NCBI RefSeq assembly: GCF_030269125.1
Contig: NZ_BSSM01000001.1
Span: forward strand, 62,001-126,000
Source: Streptomyces hygroscopicus subsp. hygroscopicus
GTDB taxonomy: Bacteria > Actinomycetota > Actinomycetes > Streptomycetales > Streptomycetaceae
Length of the DNA stretch: 64,000 bases
Reading direction: 5' to 3'
The position numbers and the translations under genes were made by a program. Positions 45,003 through 53,428 of this stretch are shown here, in pieces (the first letter of the stretch is position 1; the number at the start of each line of letters is the position of its first letter). A model generated the notes under the pieces. It saw only the letters and a list, made by a program, of their open reading frames with translations, was not told the origin of the DNA and made no database searches.

Positions 45003-45368
45003 CGTTTCCCCCATGAGTCAGCTGTGTACATGCTAAGACCGGCGGTGGCCTCCTCCGAGGCAACTTACCGATGAGCGAAGCGAGTCAGCTGAATCCAGCC
45101 CCTGGAATGCGTTGCCCCAGATCCTCACGGACACCGAACGGGCACAGATTCCACGTCTACCAGTTCGCCGGCGACTACGACCCGGCCGGCTACCCCGCCG
45201 CCCTGCGCAAGCCGGCCCCGCCGGTGCGCTGGCGAGGGTCGGCCACCGAGATGACCGACCCGGTCCTCTCCCGTATCGATGCCGAACAGCTGGGGTGAGG
45301 AGAAGCAACTCGCCGGCTTCACGGGCCCGCCCCGGTGACCGCCGCAGCCTGCCATCGCGACCGGGCCG
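45003..45368. other. Degraded accessory DNA
   Basis: No convincing gene. A forward frame at 45071-45298 contains FHVYQFAGDYDPAGYPAALR but has no family I recognise and no ribosome-binding site. It is probably decayed mobile-element DNA. Confidence 0.35.
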
Positions 45369-45635
45369 CTACAGCCCGGCTCCGGGATCCTCCATGCCTG
45401 CGGCCCGCGGCGGCCGGTGGCCATGGTCGTCGAGCCGGGCCAGTTCGTGTTCGTCGTCGACGGTGATGGAGCCGTCGTAGTTGACCACCGAGCTGCGGGA
45501 CGGGGAGATGTGCGCCAGGACCTCGGCGTCCACCTCGCGGCCGGCGCCGCGCAGTTCGCCGACGGCCAGGGCCATGTCATCGGTGTGCCGGCAGACCACC
45601 CCGGTCCCGGCGCACTGTGCTGTCCGGCCCGGGTG
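45369..45635 (-). pseudogene. Possible C-terminal fragment of a Tn3-family transposase
   Basis: The minus-strand frame reads TDDMALAVGELRGAGREVDA then EVLAHISPSRSSVVNYDGSI and TVDDEHELARLDDHGHRPPR before a stop. This resembles the C-terminus of actinobacterial TnpA proteins (…L...G..V.DE..A.LSP.....IN..G....D....L..L...G.RPLR). The rest of the gene is missing: the 991-bp miniature element is inserted directly upstream at 45636, and no clear transposase sequence continues beyond it. Confidence 0.5.
45631..45635. repeat. Left target-site duplication GGGTG
   Basis: GGGTG directly abuts the left terminal inverted repeat. The same five bases in the same orientation abut the right one at 46627-46631. 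Five-base duplications are the hallmark of Tn3-family insertion. Confidence 0.8.
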
Positions 45636-45681
45636 GGGGGATCGCCGAGGTAAGCCCGGAAGCCGCCAGTAGTTGATCTTG
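45636..45681 (+). repeat. Left terminal inverted repeat, 46 bp
   Basis: It begins GGGGGATCGCCGAGG and ends GTTGATCTTG. It is identical over all 46 bases to the reverse complement of 46581-46626. Opening with a G-run is common for Tn3-family ends. Confidence 0.9.
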
Positions 45682-45768
45682 GCAACAAACCGAAGGCCCG
45701 GTGCTCGTACGCTCCCCCCGACAGACACAGCGGCAGCAACACGAACACCGGGCCCGGGAACAGCAGCC

Positions 45769-46089
45769 TCAGCCCTCTTCCCAGTCCACGCTGCCCACAC
45801 CCGTGCCGATCGGACCGTTGCACCAGGCGCCGGACCAGCCCTCCTGACCGGGATTCAACGTCACCCAGTCACCGTTATGGTCGGCCTCCCAGCCGCAGAC
45901 CACCTTGGCGCGGAAGGCGACAGCTCGGTTGGTGTGGTTCACGCAGTGAGCGAAGCCATACGTTCCCTCATTGGCGACCCCGGTGTTACAGGTGAGTTCC
46001 TTGCCCTGCGCGCCGGCGGTCGACGGCCCGGCAAAGGACAAGAGCAGTGCCATGCCGACGAGCGTGGCAGCAGCAGCCTTACGGATCAC
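45769..46089 (-). CDS. Small secreted four-cysteine protein (transposon cargo)
   Basis: A 106-aa protein. Residues 1-28 form a classical signal peptide (AAAATLVGMALLLSFAGPST then AGAQG). The mature ~78 residues contain four Cys (LTCNTG, AHCVNH, VVCGWE, AWCNGP), likely two disulfides, and many Trp/Gly. The GTG start is preceded by AAGGAGGAATACGC, a strong ribosome-binding site. No family was recognised. Its preservation inside a miniature transposon with a good start signal suggests it is expressed and perhaps useful to the host. Confidence 0.75.
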   Translation of the reverse strand: MIRKAAAATLVGMALLLSFAGPSTAGAQGKELTCNTGVANEGTYGFAHCVNHTNRAVAFRAKVVCGWEADHNGDWVTLNPGQEGWSGAWCNGPIGTGVGSVDWEEG

Positions 46090-46255
46090 GCGTATTCCTC
46101 CTTGCAGTAGCGCTGAACCTGAACCTAGAAGCGGTTGGCGTAACCCGCGAGGGCATACAGGAGTACGACGGGGCGCGCGGGATCACGACGGTGGCGCGAG
46201 GCAGAACGGACGCCGCCCGTACACGCCGGACTGCTCATCGGCGCCGTCGGCCCGG

Positions 46256-46287
46256 CGCCGTTTCGGGCGGACCCGCCCGAAACGGCG
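46256..46287. repeat. Perfect 15-bp inverted repeat inside the element
   Basis: CGCCGTTTCGGGCGG and CCGCCCGAAACGGCG with only two bases between. It may be a terminator hairpin, or a recombination/binding site of the transposon. Confidence 0.55.
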
Positions 46288-46580
46288 GGCGGCTCCGGTC
46301 AGCGCGCCGACCCGGGCCCGAAGGCCGGGGCTATCCGGCTTCGGGGATCAATGGAACCGTGATCATCGGCGAGAACGATCACGGAGCCGGAGCGGGGACA
46401 ACGGCTGACGCCGAGCCGTTGATCTCGGGCCAAGGAGCACAGGCCGGAGGCTGACCGGGCCAGCGCCGGATCAGTGAGCCGTCACCTGAAGTACACCGCC
46501 GTTTGCGGCTGGCGACAGGGTTTTTACCAGCACCCCAACGACACAGAGCTGAATGGGTGACGGCCGATGACAGCCGAACT

Positions 46581-46626
46581 CAAGATCAACTACTGGCGGC
46601 TTCCGGGCTTACCTCGGCGATCCCCC
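46581..46626 (-). repeat. Right terminal inverted repeat, 46 bp
   Basis: Exact inverted copy of 45636-45681, followed directly by GGGTG (46627-46631). Confidence 0.9.
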
Positions 46627-46754
46627 GGGTGAGGGAGGGCGCCCAGAGTCCGTAATCCTCCGTGGCCCGCAGCGTGCGCGGCTGCGGGTGCTCTGGGCTG
46701 GGAAACGGCCTTGAGGATCAATCGAGCCGTGGTCGGCGCTGAGGTTGATCATGG

Positions 46755-46937
46755 TCACTTAGCGCAGCTCCGGGATGCGGCGTCAGGTTTCCCTGGAAGC
46801 CCGTTGCGGGGCGCGGAACCCGGGGGCAGGACCCGCACGGTGCGCACCGCGTCGGCGCCAGCCGACTCGTTGGCCGTGGCGACGATCCGCTCGGTGATCA
46901 GGCGGAGCCGGGTGGCGTACGCGGGCGAGTCCGGCAA
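46755..46937 (-). pseudogene. Fragment of a DUF721/DciA-like protein
   Basis: The minus-strand frame reads [20 protein letters not shown] then [20 protein letters not shown]. This matches the C-terminal pattern ([16 protein letters not shown]...AN...G..AVR..RVLPPG) of DUF721/DciA-like proteins that I associate with Streptomyces linear plasmids. The N-terminal two thirds are missing, and the 3' end runs into unrelated sequence. Confidence 0.5.
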
Positions 46938-47285
46938 GTAGCTCTCTGTAATCAGAATGACGCTCGGTCAGGGAGAACAAGGCGGGGGCCGGGGACTTCG
47001 CCGACCTGGAGGGAGGCGAGGTCGGCGGGGGCCCGTTCGACGGCTTCGGGGCTGCTCACGGCCTGGAGCGCGGAAGGCGATCGCGGAAGCCGCCAGGACC
47101 GGATCCGCTCCCTAGGACCCTGGCACCGGCGTTCCGGGCGCCCGTCCGGTCGTCCGGCGGGGTGTCGGCCGCCCCGGGCGGGACGCTTCGGATCGCGGGG
47201 CGCCACGTGGTGCCCTGATCCCCGGTCGTCGGTGTCACCTGCCACAATTGCCGCGCAACCTCAGTGGAGAAGGCGGTACGGGATC
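46938..47285. other. Non-coding stretch before tex
   Basis: These 348 bases contain no gene I can support. The tex promoter should lie in the right part, probably around 47200-47260; no consensus element is convincing. Confidence 0.35.
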
Positions 47286-49724
47286 GTGACGACACCCGGG
47301 TCCATCGAAGCAGGATCCATCGAAGGCAGGATCGCCGAGGAACTCGGCGTACGGGAGCGGCAGGTGACGGCCGCGGTGGAACTGCTCGACGGCGGTTCGA
47401 CCGTGCCCTTCATCGCCCGCTACCGCAAGGAAGCGACCGAGATGCTCGACGACGCGCAGCTGCGCACGATCGAGGAGCGGCTGCGCTACCTGCGGGAGCT
47501 GGAGGAGCGGCGGACCGCGATCCTGGAGTCGGTGCGCGAGCAGGGCAAGCTCACCGGGGAGCTGGAGGCCCGCATCCGCGGCGCCGAGACCAAGGCGCGC
47601 CTGGAGGACATCTACCTCCCGTACAAGCCCAAGCGGCGCACCAAGGCGCAGATCGCGCGTGAGGCCGGCCTGGAGCCGCTGGCCGAGGGCCTGCTGGGCG
47701 ACCCGACGGTCGAACCGCTGTCGGCGGCCGCCGCGTTCGTGGACGCGGACAAGGGCGCCGCCGATCCGGGGGCCGCCCTGGAGGGCGCGCGGGCGATCCT
47801 CGCCGAGCGGTTCTCCGAGGACGCCGACCTGATCGGCGAGCTGCGCGAACGCATGTGGGTGCGCGGGCGCCTCGCCGCGAAGGTGCGGGAGGGCAAGGAG
47901 GAGGCGGGCGCCAAGTTCGCCGACTACTTCGACTTCGCCGAGCCGTTCACCGAACTGCCCTCGCACCGGGTGCTGGCGATGCTGCGCGGGGAGAAGGAGG
48001 AGGTGCTCGACCTCGTCCTGGAGCCGGAGGAGCCCGCCGACTCCCCGTCGGTCCCGTCGTCGTACGAGGGCATCGTCGCGCACCGCTTCGGCATCGCCGA
48101 TCGCGGCCGCCCCGCCGACAAGTGGCTGACGGACACGGTCCGCTGGGCCTGGCGCACCCGCATCCTGGTGCACCTCGGCATCGACCTGCGGCTGCGGCTG
48201 CGCACGGCCGCCGAGGACGAGGCGGTGAACGTGTTCGCGGCCAACCTGCGCGACCTGCTGCTCGCCGCCCCGGCCGGCACCCGCGCCACGCTGGGCCTGG
48301 ACCCCGGTTTCCGCACCGGGGTGAAGGTCGCCGTGGTCGACGCCACGGGCAAGGTCGTCGCCACGGACGTGATCTACCCGCACGTCCCGGCCAACAAGTG
48401 GGACGAGGCGCTCGCCAAGCTGGCCCGGCTCGCGAAGGAGCACGCGGTCGAGCTGGTCGCGATCGGCAATGGCACCGCGTCCCGCGAGACCGACAAGCTC
48501 GCCGCCGAACTCATCGCGAGGCACCCGGAGCTGAAGCTCACCAAGGTGATGGTCTCGGAGGCCGGTGCCTCGGTGTACTCGGCATCGGCGTACGCCTCCC
48601 GGGAGCTGCCGGACATGGACGTGTCCTTGCGCGGCGCGGTCTCCATCGCCCGGCGGCTGCAGGACCCGCTGGCCGAGCTGGTGAAGATCGACCCGAAGTC
48701 CATCGGCGTCGGCCAGTACCAGCACGACCTGTCCGAGGTGAAGCTGTCCCGCTCGCTGGACGCGGTGGTCGAGGACTGCGTGAACGGCGTGGGCGTGGAC
48801 GTCAACACCGCGTCCGTGCCGCTGCTGGCCCGCGTGTCGGGCGTCTCGGCCGGGCTCGCGGAGAACATCGTGGCGCACCGGGACGCCAACGGGCCCTTCA
48901 CCTCCCGTTCGGAGCTGAAGAAGGTGGCGCGGCTCGGCCCGAAGGCGTACGAGCAGTGCGCGGGCTTCCTGCGCATCCGTGACGGCGTCGACCCGCTGGA
49001 CGCCTCCAGCGTGCACCCGGAGTCGTACCCGGTGGTGCGGCGGATGGTGAAGACCACCGGCCAGGAGGTGGCCTCCCTCATCGGCAACACGGGCGTGCTG
49101 CGCTCGCTGCGGCCGGCCGACTTCGTGGACGACACCTTCGGCCTGCCGACCGTCTCGGACATCCTCAAGGAGCTGGAGAAGCCGGGCCGCGACCCGCGTC
49201 CGGCCTTCAAGACGGCCACCTTCAAGGAGGGCGTGGAGAAGATCTCCGACCTGTCCGCCGGGATGGTCCTGGAGGGCGTGGTGACGAACGTGGCGGCCTT
49301 CGGCGCGTTCGTGGACATCGGCGTCCACCAGGACGGCCTGGTGCATGTGTCGGCGATGTCCCGGACGTTCGTCAAGGACCCGCGGGACGTGGTGAAGCCG
49401 GGTGACATCGTCAAGGTGAAGGTTCTGGACGTGGACATCCCGCGCAAGCGGATCGGTCTGACCCTGCGCCTGGACGACGAGGCGGCCCCGGGGGCGCAGC
49501 CCGGCGGCAAGCGCCAGCGCGGCGGCGCCCGGCCGCCCCAGCAGCGGCAGGGCGGGCAGGGCCAGCGCCAGGGCGGCCAGGGCGGCCAGGGCGGCCAGGG
49601 GCAGGGTCAGCGGCAGGGCCGCGGCGGGGGCGACCGGGGCGGACGGCAGGCGCCGGCCCCGGCCAACAGCGCCATGGCGGACGCGCTGCGCCGCGCGGGC
49701 CTGCTGGACCCGAAGCAGCGCTGA
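47286..49724 (+). CDS. tex: Tex-family RNA-binding transcription accessory protein
   Basis: An 812-aa cytoplasmic nucleic-acid-binding protein. Domains in order: Tex N-terminal helices (about 10-200), a YqgF/RNase-H-like domain with [20 protein letters not shown] (about 336), helix-hairpin-helix repeats ([20 protein letters not shown], about 515), and an S1 domain ([20 protein letters not shown], about 657). The C-terminal ~75 residues are Gln/Gly/Arg-rich with repeated [14 protein letters not shown] units, a low-complexity tail typical of actinobacterial Tex. GTG 47286 follows GGAGAAGG by about 14 bases and gives the family start. Confidence 0.95.
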   Translation: MTTPGSIEAGSIEGRIAEELGVRERQVTAAVELLDGGSTVPFIARYRKEATEMLDDAQLRTIEERLRYLRELEERRTAILESVREQGKLTGELEARIRGAETKARLEDIYLPYKPKRRTKAQIAREAGLEPLAEGLLGDPTVEPLSAAAAFVDADKGAADPGAALEGARAILAERFSEDADLIGELRERMWVRGRLAAKVREGKEEAGAKFADYFDFAEPFTELPSHRVLAMLRGEKEEVLDLVLEPEEPADSPSVPSSYEGIVAHRFGIADRGRPADKWLTDTVRWAWRTRILVHLGIDLRLRLRTAAEDEAVNVFAANLRDLLLAAPAGTRATLGLDPGFRTGVKVAVVDATGKVVATDVIYPHVPANKWDEALAKLARLAKEHAVELVAIGNGTASRETDKLAAELIARHPELKLTKVMVSEAGASVYSASAYASRELPDMDVSLRGAVSIARRLQDPLAELVKIDPKSIGVGQYQHDLSEVKLSRSLDAVVEDCVNGVGVDVNTASVPLLARVSGVSAGLAENIVAHRDANGPFTSRSELKKVARLGPKAYEQCAGFLRIRDGVDPLDASSVHPESYPVVRRMVKTTGQEVASLIGNTGVLRSLRPADFVDDTFGLPTVSDILKELEKPGRDPRPAFKTATFKEGVEKISDLSAGMVLEGVVTNVAAFGAFVDIGVHQDGLVHVSAMSRTFVKDPRDVVKPGDIVKVKVLDVDIPRKRIGLTLRLDDEAAPGAQPGGKRQRGGARPPQQRQGGQGQRQGGQGGQGGQGQGQRQGRGGGDRGGRQAPAPANSAMADALRRAGLLDPKQR

Positions 49725-49754
49725 CCCGCGCACGGAGCACACCCGTTCCGGGTG

Positions 49755-49782
49755 AAGGGCCGGAGCCGCGGCTCCGGCCCTT
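49755..49782 (+). terminator. Terminator of tex
   Basis: AAGGGCCGGAGCC and GGCTCCGGCCCTT are perfect 13-bp arms with two bases between (effective loop a little larger), 30 bases after the stop codon. It ends in TT, then TGCG. Confidence 0.75.
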
Positions 49783-49944
49783 GCGCGTCCCGTGCACCGG
49801 TGGACATCGACAGAAACAGACTTTTCCCCGTATCGAGGGGTTTGGCGCCAGGAAACACATGAAGCGGGCACACCGCCCACCCGCCGCCTCCACACTCGCT
49901 TCTGTGCACGTTGACGGTGCACGCGAAGCGATGGGGAGGACTCT

Positions 49945-50616
49945 GTGTTCCGCACCACGAAGCAGCGCCTGGCGGCCTGCACGACCGCCGCGGCACTCGC
50001 CGCCGCGGCGGCCTCGTTCGCCGCTCCGACGGCGGCCACCGGTGCCGCGGTCCGCGGTGAGCTGACGTACGGCAGCATCATCCTGCTCCAGAACCAGTAC
50101 GGCGGCGACGGCGGCTACCTCGACACCAACGGTGTCTCCACCCAGCCGGGCGCCACCTACAACGTGAGCACCAACAACCGGCCCAACAGCCGCGGTCCGG
50201 CCACCTCGGAGTGGCGGGTCGTCTCCGCCACCGGGAAGGCCACCGGCTCCCGCGTGCTCAGCGGTGACGTCGTCTACCTCATCAACCAGTACGGCAGCCA
50301 CCACACCTACCTCGACACCAACGGCGTCTCCGGCCAGGCGGGCGCCAAGTACAAGGTCTCCGCCACCACGACCAAGGACCGCGGTCCGGGGACCGGCAAG
50401 TGGCACATCTTCGGCGTGCGGTCCTCGCCGAACGACGGACACATCCGCACCGACGACATCGTGCGTCTGCTCAACGACTACGGCTCCGCCAACGGCGGCT
50501 TCCTCGACACCAACGGCGTCTCCCACCAGGGCGGCGGCGCCAAGTACAGCGTGTCCACCAGCCCGTACAGCGACCGCGGCACCGGCACGGGCTCCTGGAA
50601 GGTGCTGCCCTCCTGA
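49945..50616 (+). CDS. Secreted protein of three tandem ~55-residue repeats
   Basis: A 223-aa protein with a signal peptide (residues 1-33, LAACTTAAALAAAAASFAAP) and three repeats at about 36-90, 98-155 and 163-223. Each has the core (I/V)xLxNxYG...(Y/F)LDTNGVS.Q.GA.Y.VS......RG..T..W. Three-fold repeats of this size suggest a beta-trefoil, as in lectin-like or cytolysin-associated proteins. GTG 49945 has GGGGAGGA five bases upstream. There are no catalytic motifs and no neighbours of related function; it ends at a shared terminator. Confidence 0.78.
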   Translation: MFRTTKQRLAACTTAAALAAAAASFAAPTAATGAAVRGELTYGSIILLQNQYGGDGGYLDTNGVSTQPGATYNVSTNNRPNSRGPATSEWRVVSATGKATGSRVLSGDVVYLINQYGSHHTYLDTNGVSGQAGAKYKVSATTTKDRGPGTGKWHIFGVRSSPNDGHIRTDDIVRLLNDYGSANGGFLDTNGVSHQGGGAKYSVSTSPYSDRGTGTGSWKVLPS

Positions 50617-50628
50617 CCACCCGTCACA

Positions 50629-50668
50629 CGCCGTGCCCCGGGGAGCGGGGACTTCCCGGGGCGCGGCG
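50629..50668. terminator. Bidirectional terminator
   Basis: CGCCGTGCCCCGGG and CCCGGGGCGCGGCG form a 14-bp stem with one G-U type pair and a 12-base loop. It fills the gap between the convergent repeat-protein and ABC-F genes. Confidence 0.7.
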
Positions 50669-50670
50669 TC

Positions 50671-52311
50671 TCAGTGTTCGGTCACCTTGCCCGCCGCGAC
50701 CTCCCAGCGCCGGGTCACGCGCACCGCGTCCAGCATGCGGCGGTCGTGGGTCACCAGCAGGAGGGTGCCCGCGTAGGCGTCCAGGGCGGACTCCAGTTGC
50801 TCGATGGCGGGCAGGTCGAGGTGGTTCGTCGGCTCGTCCAGGACGAGGAGGTTGACGCCCCGGCCCTGGAGCAGGGCGAGGGCGGCACGGGTGCGTTCGC
50901 CCGGGGAGAGGGTCGCGGCCGGGCGCAGCACATGGTCCGACTTGAGACCGAACTTGGCGAGGAGGGTGCGGACCTCCACCGGTTCGGTGTCGGGAACGGC
51001 CGCGCAGAAGGCGTCGAGCAGGGTCTCTGGGCCGTGGAACACGCCCCGGGCCTGGTCGACCTCGCCGACCAGCACGCCCGAGCCGAGGACCGCGTGCCCC
51101 GCGTCCAGCGGGACGCGGCCGAGCAGGGCGGCCAGCAGGGTCGACTTCCCCGCGCCGTTGGCCCCGGTGACCGCGATCCGGTCGGCCCAGTCGATCTGGA
51201 GGCTGACCGGCCCGAAGGTGAAGTCGCCGCGCCGGATCTCGGCGTCCCGCAGCGTGGCCACCACGGCGCCCGAGCGCGGGGCGGCCGCGATCTCCATGCG
51301 CAGCTCCCACTCCTTGCGCGGCTCCTCGACCACCTCCAGGCGCTCGATCATCCGCTGGGTCTGCCGGGCCTTGGCCGCCTGCTTCTCGCTGGCCTCGCTG
51401 CGGAACTTGCGGCCGATCTTGTCGTTGTCGTTGCCCGCCTTGCGCCGGGCGTTCTTGACGCCCTTGTCCATCCAGGACCGCTGCATCTGCGCCCGGTCCT
51501 GGAGGGCCGCCTTCTTGTCGGCGAACTCCTCGTACTCCTCGCGGGCGTGCCGCCGGCCCGTCTCGCGCTCCTCCAGGTACGCCTCGTAGCCGCCGCCGTA
51601 GAGGTTGATCCGCCGCTGTGCCAGGTCGAGTTCGAGGACCTTGGTGACGGTGCGGGTGAGGAACTCGCGGTCGTGGCTGACGACGACGGTGCCGGCGCGC
51701 AGCCCGGTGACGAACCGCTCCAGGCGCTCCAGACCGTCGAGGTCGAGGTCGTTGGTGGGCTCGTCCAGGAGGAAGACGTCGTAGCGGGAGAGCAGCAGGG
51801 AGGCGAGGCCCGCGCGGGCCGCCTGGCCGCCGGAGAGGGAGGTCATCGGCTGGTCCAGGCCGACGGCGAGGCCGAGGGAGTCGGCGACCTCCTCCGCCCG
51901 CTCGTCCAGGTCGGCGCCGCCGAGGCCGAGCCAGCGCTCCAGACTCGCCGCGTAGGCGTCGTCCGCGCCGGGCGCGCCGTCGACCAGCGCCTGCGTCGCG
52001 TCGTCCATGAGGCGCTGCGCCTCGGCGACGCCGGTGCGCCGGGCCAGGAACTCCCGCACGGTCTCCCCCGGCCGGCGCTCGGGCTCCTGCGGCAGATGGC
52101 CGACCGTCGCGGCGGGCGGCGACAGCCGCAGTTCGCCCTGCTCGGGCGCGACGAGTCCGGCGAGCATCCGCAGCAGCGTGGACTTGCCCGCGCCGTTGGC
52201 GCCGACCAGCCCGATCACGTCGCCGGGCGCCACGACGAGGTCGAGCCCGGAGAAGAGCGAGCGGTCGCCGTGCCCGGCGGCGAGGTTCTTGGCGACGAGG
52301 GTGGCAGTCAT
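50671..52311 (-). CDS. ABC-F family ATPase
   Basis: A 546-aa soluble protein with two ATP-binding domains and no membrane part. Walker A motifs are GLVGANGAGKSTLLRML (about 35) and VTGANGAGKSTLLAALL (about 365). Signatures are MTSLSGGQAARAGLAS (about 157) and AATLSPGERTRAALAL (about 460). A charged linker of about 80 residues (Arg/Lys/Glu, 240-320) lies between, as in translation-acting ABC-F proteins. ABC-F proteins bind the ribosome; some give antibiotic resistance, but no resistance role can be assigned here. It runs alone. Confidence 0.92.
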   Translation of the reverse strand: MTATLVAKNLAAGHGDRSLFSGLDLVVAPGDVIGLVGANGAGKSTLLRMLAGLVAPEQGELRLSPPAATVGHLPQEPERRPGETVREFLARRTGVAEAQRLMDDATQALVDGAPGADDAYAASLERWLGLGGADLDERAEEVADSLGLAVGLDQPMTSLSGGQAARAGLASLLLSRYDVFLLDEPTNDLDLDGLERLERFVTGLRAGTVVVSHDREFLTRTVTKVLELDLAQRRINLYGGGYEAYLEERETGRRHAREEYEEFADKKAALQDRAQMQRSWMDKGVKNARRKAGNDNDKIGRKFRSEASEKQAAKARQTQRMIERLEVVEEPRKEWELRMEIAAAPRSGAVVATLRDAEIRRGDFTFGPVSLQIDWADRIAVTGANGAGKSTLLAALLGRVPLDAGHAVLGSGVLVGEVDQARGVFHGPETLLDAFCAAVPDTEPVEVRTLLAKFGLKSDHVLRPAATLSPGERTRAALALLQGRGVNLLVLDEPTNHLDLPAIEQLESALDAYAGTLLLVTHDRRMLDAVRVTRRWEVAAGKVTEH

Positions 52312-52351
52312 CAGGAGGACGATCCTAGTGCGCCCGCCGCCGGTCAGGGCC

Positions 52352-52357
52352 TATGGT
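52352..52357 (+). promoter_or_regulatory. -10 element of a likely leaderless promoter
   Basis: TATGGT ends six bases before the GTG at 52364 and no ribosome-binding site is present, which suggests a leaderless transcript for the D-amino-acid oxidase gene. Confidence 0.5.
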
Positions 52358-52363
52358 CCGGAT

Positions 52364-53332
52364 GTGAACAGCGTGCACAGCATGGACAGCGTGAACCGTG
52401 GGACGGATGACGAAGTGATCGTGGTCGGCGGCGGGGTCGTCGGGCTCACCACGGCCGTGGTGCTGGCCGAGGCCGGGCGGCGGGTCCAGGTGTGGACGCG
52501 CGAGCCCGCCGAGCGGACCACGTCGGCGGTCGCCGGCGGCCTGTGGTGGCCCTATCGCATCGAGCCGGAGCCGCTCGTCGGCGAGTGGGCGCTGGAGACC
52601 CTCGCCGTGTACGAGGAGCTGGCGGCGCGGCCCGAGGAGACGGGCGTACGCCTTGTCGACGGCGTCCACCAGGGGGCGCGGCTCGACGAGCTGGGCGGCT
52701 GGGCGGCCCGGGTGCCGGGGCTGCGGGCCGTGCCGGACGGGGTGGCGGCGCGGCTGCCGGTGATCGACATGCCGACGCATCTGGCGTGGCTGCGCGAGCG
52801 GCTCGTGAAGGCCGGCGGCACGGTGTCGCTGCGCGAGGTCGCGGATCTCGCCGAGGTGCCCGCCGATGTGGTGGTCAACTGCACGGGACTCGGGGCGCGT
52901 TCGCTGACCGGGGACGCCACCCTGCGGCCGGTGCGGGGGCAGCTGGTGCTGGTCGAGAATCCCGGGATCGACACGTACTGCACGTCCGTGGACCATGCGT
53001 CGCCGGTCGCCGCGTATTTCATTCCGCAGCCGTACGGGTTGATCCTCGGCGGGACGGCGCAGGAGGACGACTGGTCCCTGGAGCCGGACCCCGCCACGGC
53101 CGAGGAGATCATCGCCCGGTGCGCGCGGGTGCGGCCGGAGATCGCGGGGGCGCGGGTGCTGGGGCACAGGGTGGGCTTGCGGCCGTACCGGGACGTGGTG
53201 CGGCTGGAACGGCAGCCGCTGCCGGGCGGGCGCACGGTGGTGCACTCGTACGGCCACGGCGGCGCGGGTGTCACGGTGGCCTGGGGGTGCGCTCGGGAGG
53301 CGGCCGGGCTGGTTCCGGGGACGAGCGCGTAA
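52364..53332 (+). CDS. D-amino-acid oxidase (FAD-dependent)
   Basis: A 322-aa DAO-family flavoprotein. The FAD-binding loop is VIVVGGGVVGLTTAVVLAEA (about 18-37), followed by TSAVAGGLWWPYRIEP (about 58-73), a DAAO signature. The substrate-binding C-terminal signature is VVHSYGHGGAGVTVAWGCA (about 290-308). Length is normal. The GTG start near a -10-like hexamer was chosen over upstream codons that would overlap the ABC-F gene. It oxidises D-amino acids to 2-oxo acids with H2O2; no peroxisomal-type signal is relevant. It is convergent with the peptidase gene. Confidence 0.9.
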   Translation: MNSVHSMDSVNRGTDDEVIVVGGGVVGLTTAVVLAEAGRRVQVWTREPAERTTSAVAGGLWWPYRIEPEPLVGEWALETLAVYEELAARPEETGVRLVDGVHQGARLDELGGWAARVPGLRAVPDGVAARLPVIDMPTHLAWLRERLVKAGGTVSLREVADLAEVPADVVVNCTGLGARSLTGDATLRPVRGQLVLVENPGIDTYCTSVDHASPVAAYFIPQPYGLILGGTAQEDDWSLEPDPATAEEIIARCARVRPEIAGARVLGHRVGLRPYRDVVRLERQPLPGGRTVVHSYGHGGAGVTVAWGCAREAAGLVPGTSA

Positions 53333-53384
53333 GCGTTCGGGGGACGTGCGGACGTCGGGGGACCCCGGGGTTCCGCGGGCTGGT

Positions 53385-53417
53385 CGCGCGGTTCCCCGCG
53401 CCCGGGGGAACCGCGCG
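53385..53417. terminator. Bidirectional terminator
   Basis: CGCGCGGTTCCCC and GGGGAACCGCGCG form a perfect 13-bp stem with a 7-base loop between the convergent oxidase and peptidase genes. GGTTCCCC/GGGGAACC hairpins of this sort recur as terminators in Streptomyces genomes. Confidence 0.75.
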
Positions 53418-53428
53418 GACCTCAGTCG

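Larger units (their letters stand above)
45636..46626. mobile_element. 991-bp miniature Tn3-like transposon carrying a secreted-protein gene
   Basis: The element is bounded by 46-bp perfect inverted repeats and flanked by a GGGTG direct duplication. It has no transposase or resolvase of its own, so it must have been moved by a related full transposon (a Tn3-derived miniature element, TIME-like). Its one clear gene is a 106-aa exported protein reading toward the left end. The right half is non-coding but contains a 15-bp hairpin (46256-46287) and an 8-bp dyad (46357-46364 with 46377-46384). The perfect repeats and duplication indicate recent insertion. Confidence 0.82.

Noticed and set aside
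45071..45298. A 75-codon forward open frame in accessory DNA.
   Set aside because: No ribosome-binding site, no recognised family and no signal or membrane features.
45636..46626. Interpreting the repeats as a CRISPR array or an IS with its own transposase.
   Set aside because: Only two copies in inverted orientation, no spacers, and no transposase frame between them.
47235..50081. A 948-codon leftward open frame opposite tex.
   Set aside because: His/Arg/Gly-rich composition typical of antisense frames in high-GC DNA; tex on the other strand is unmistakable.
50671..52311. Self-resistance gene of an antibiotic cluster.
   Set aside because: No antibiotic biosynthetic genes are nearby; ABC-F proteins often have general translation roles.
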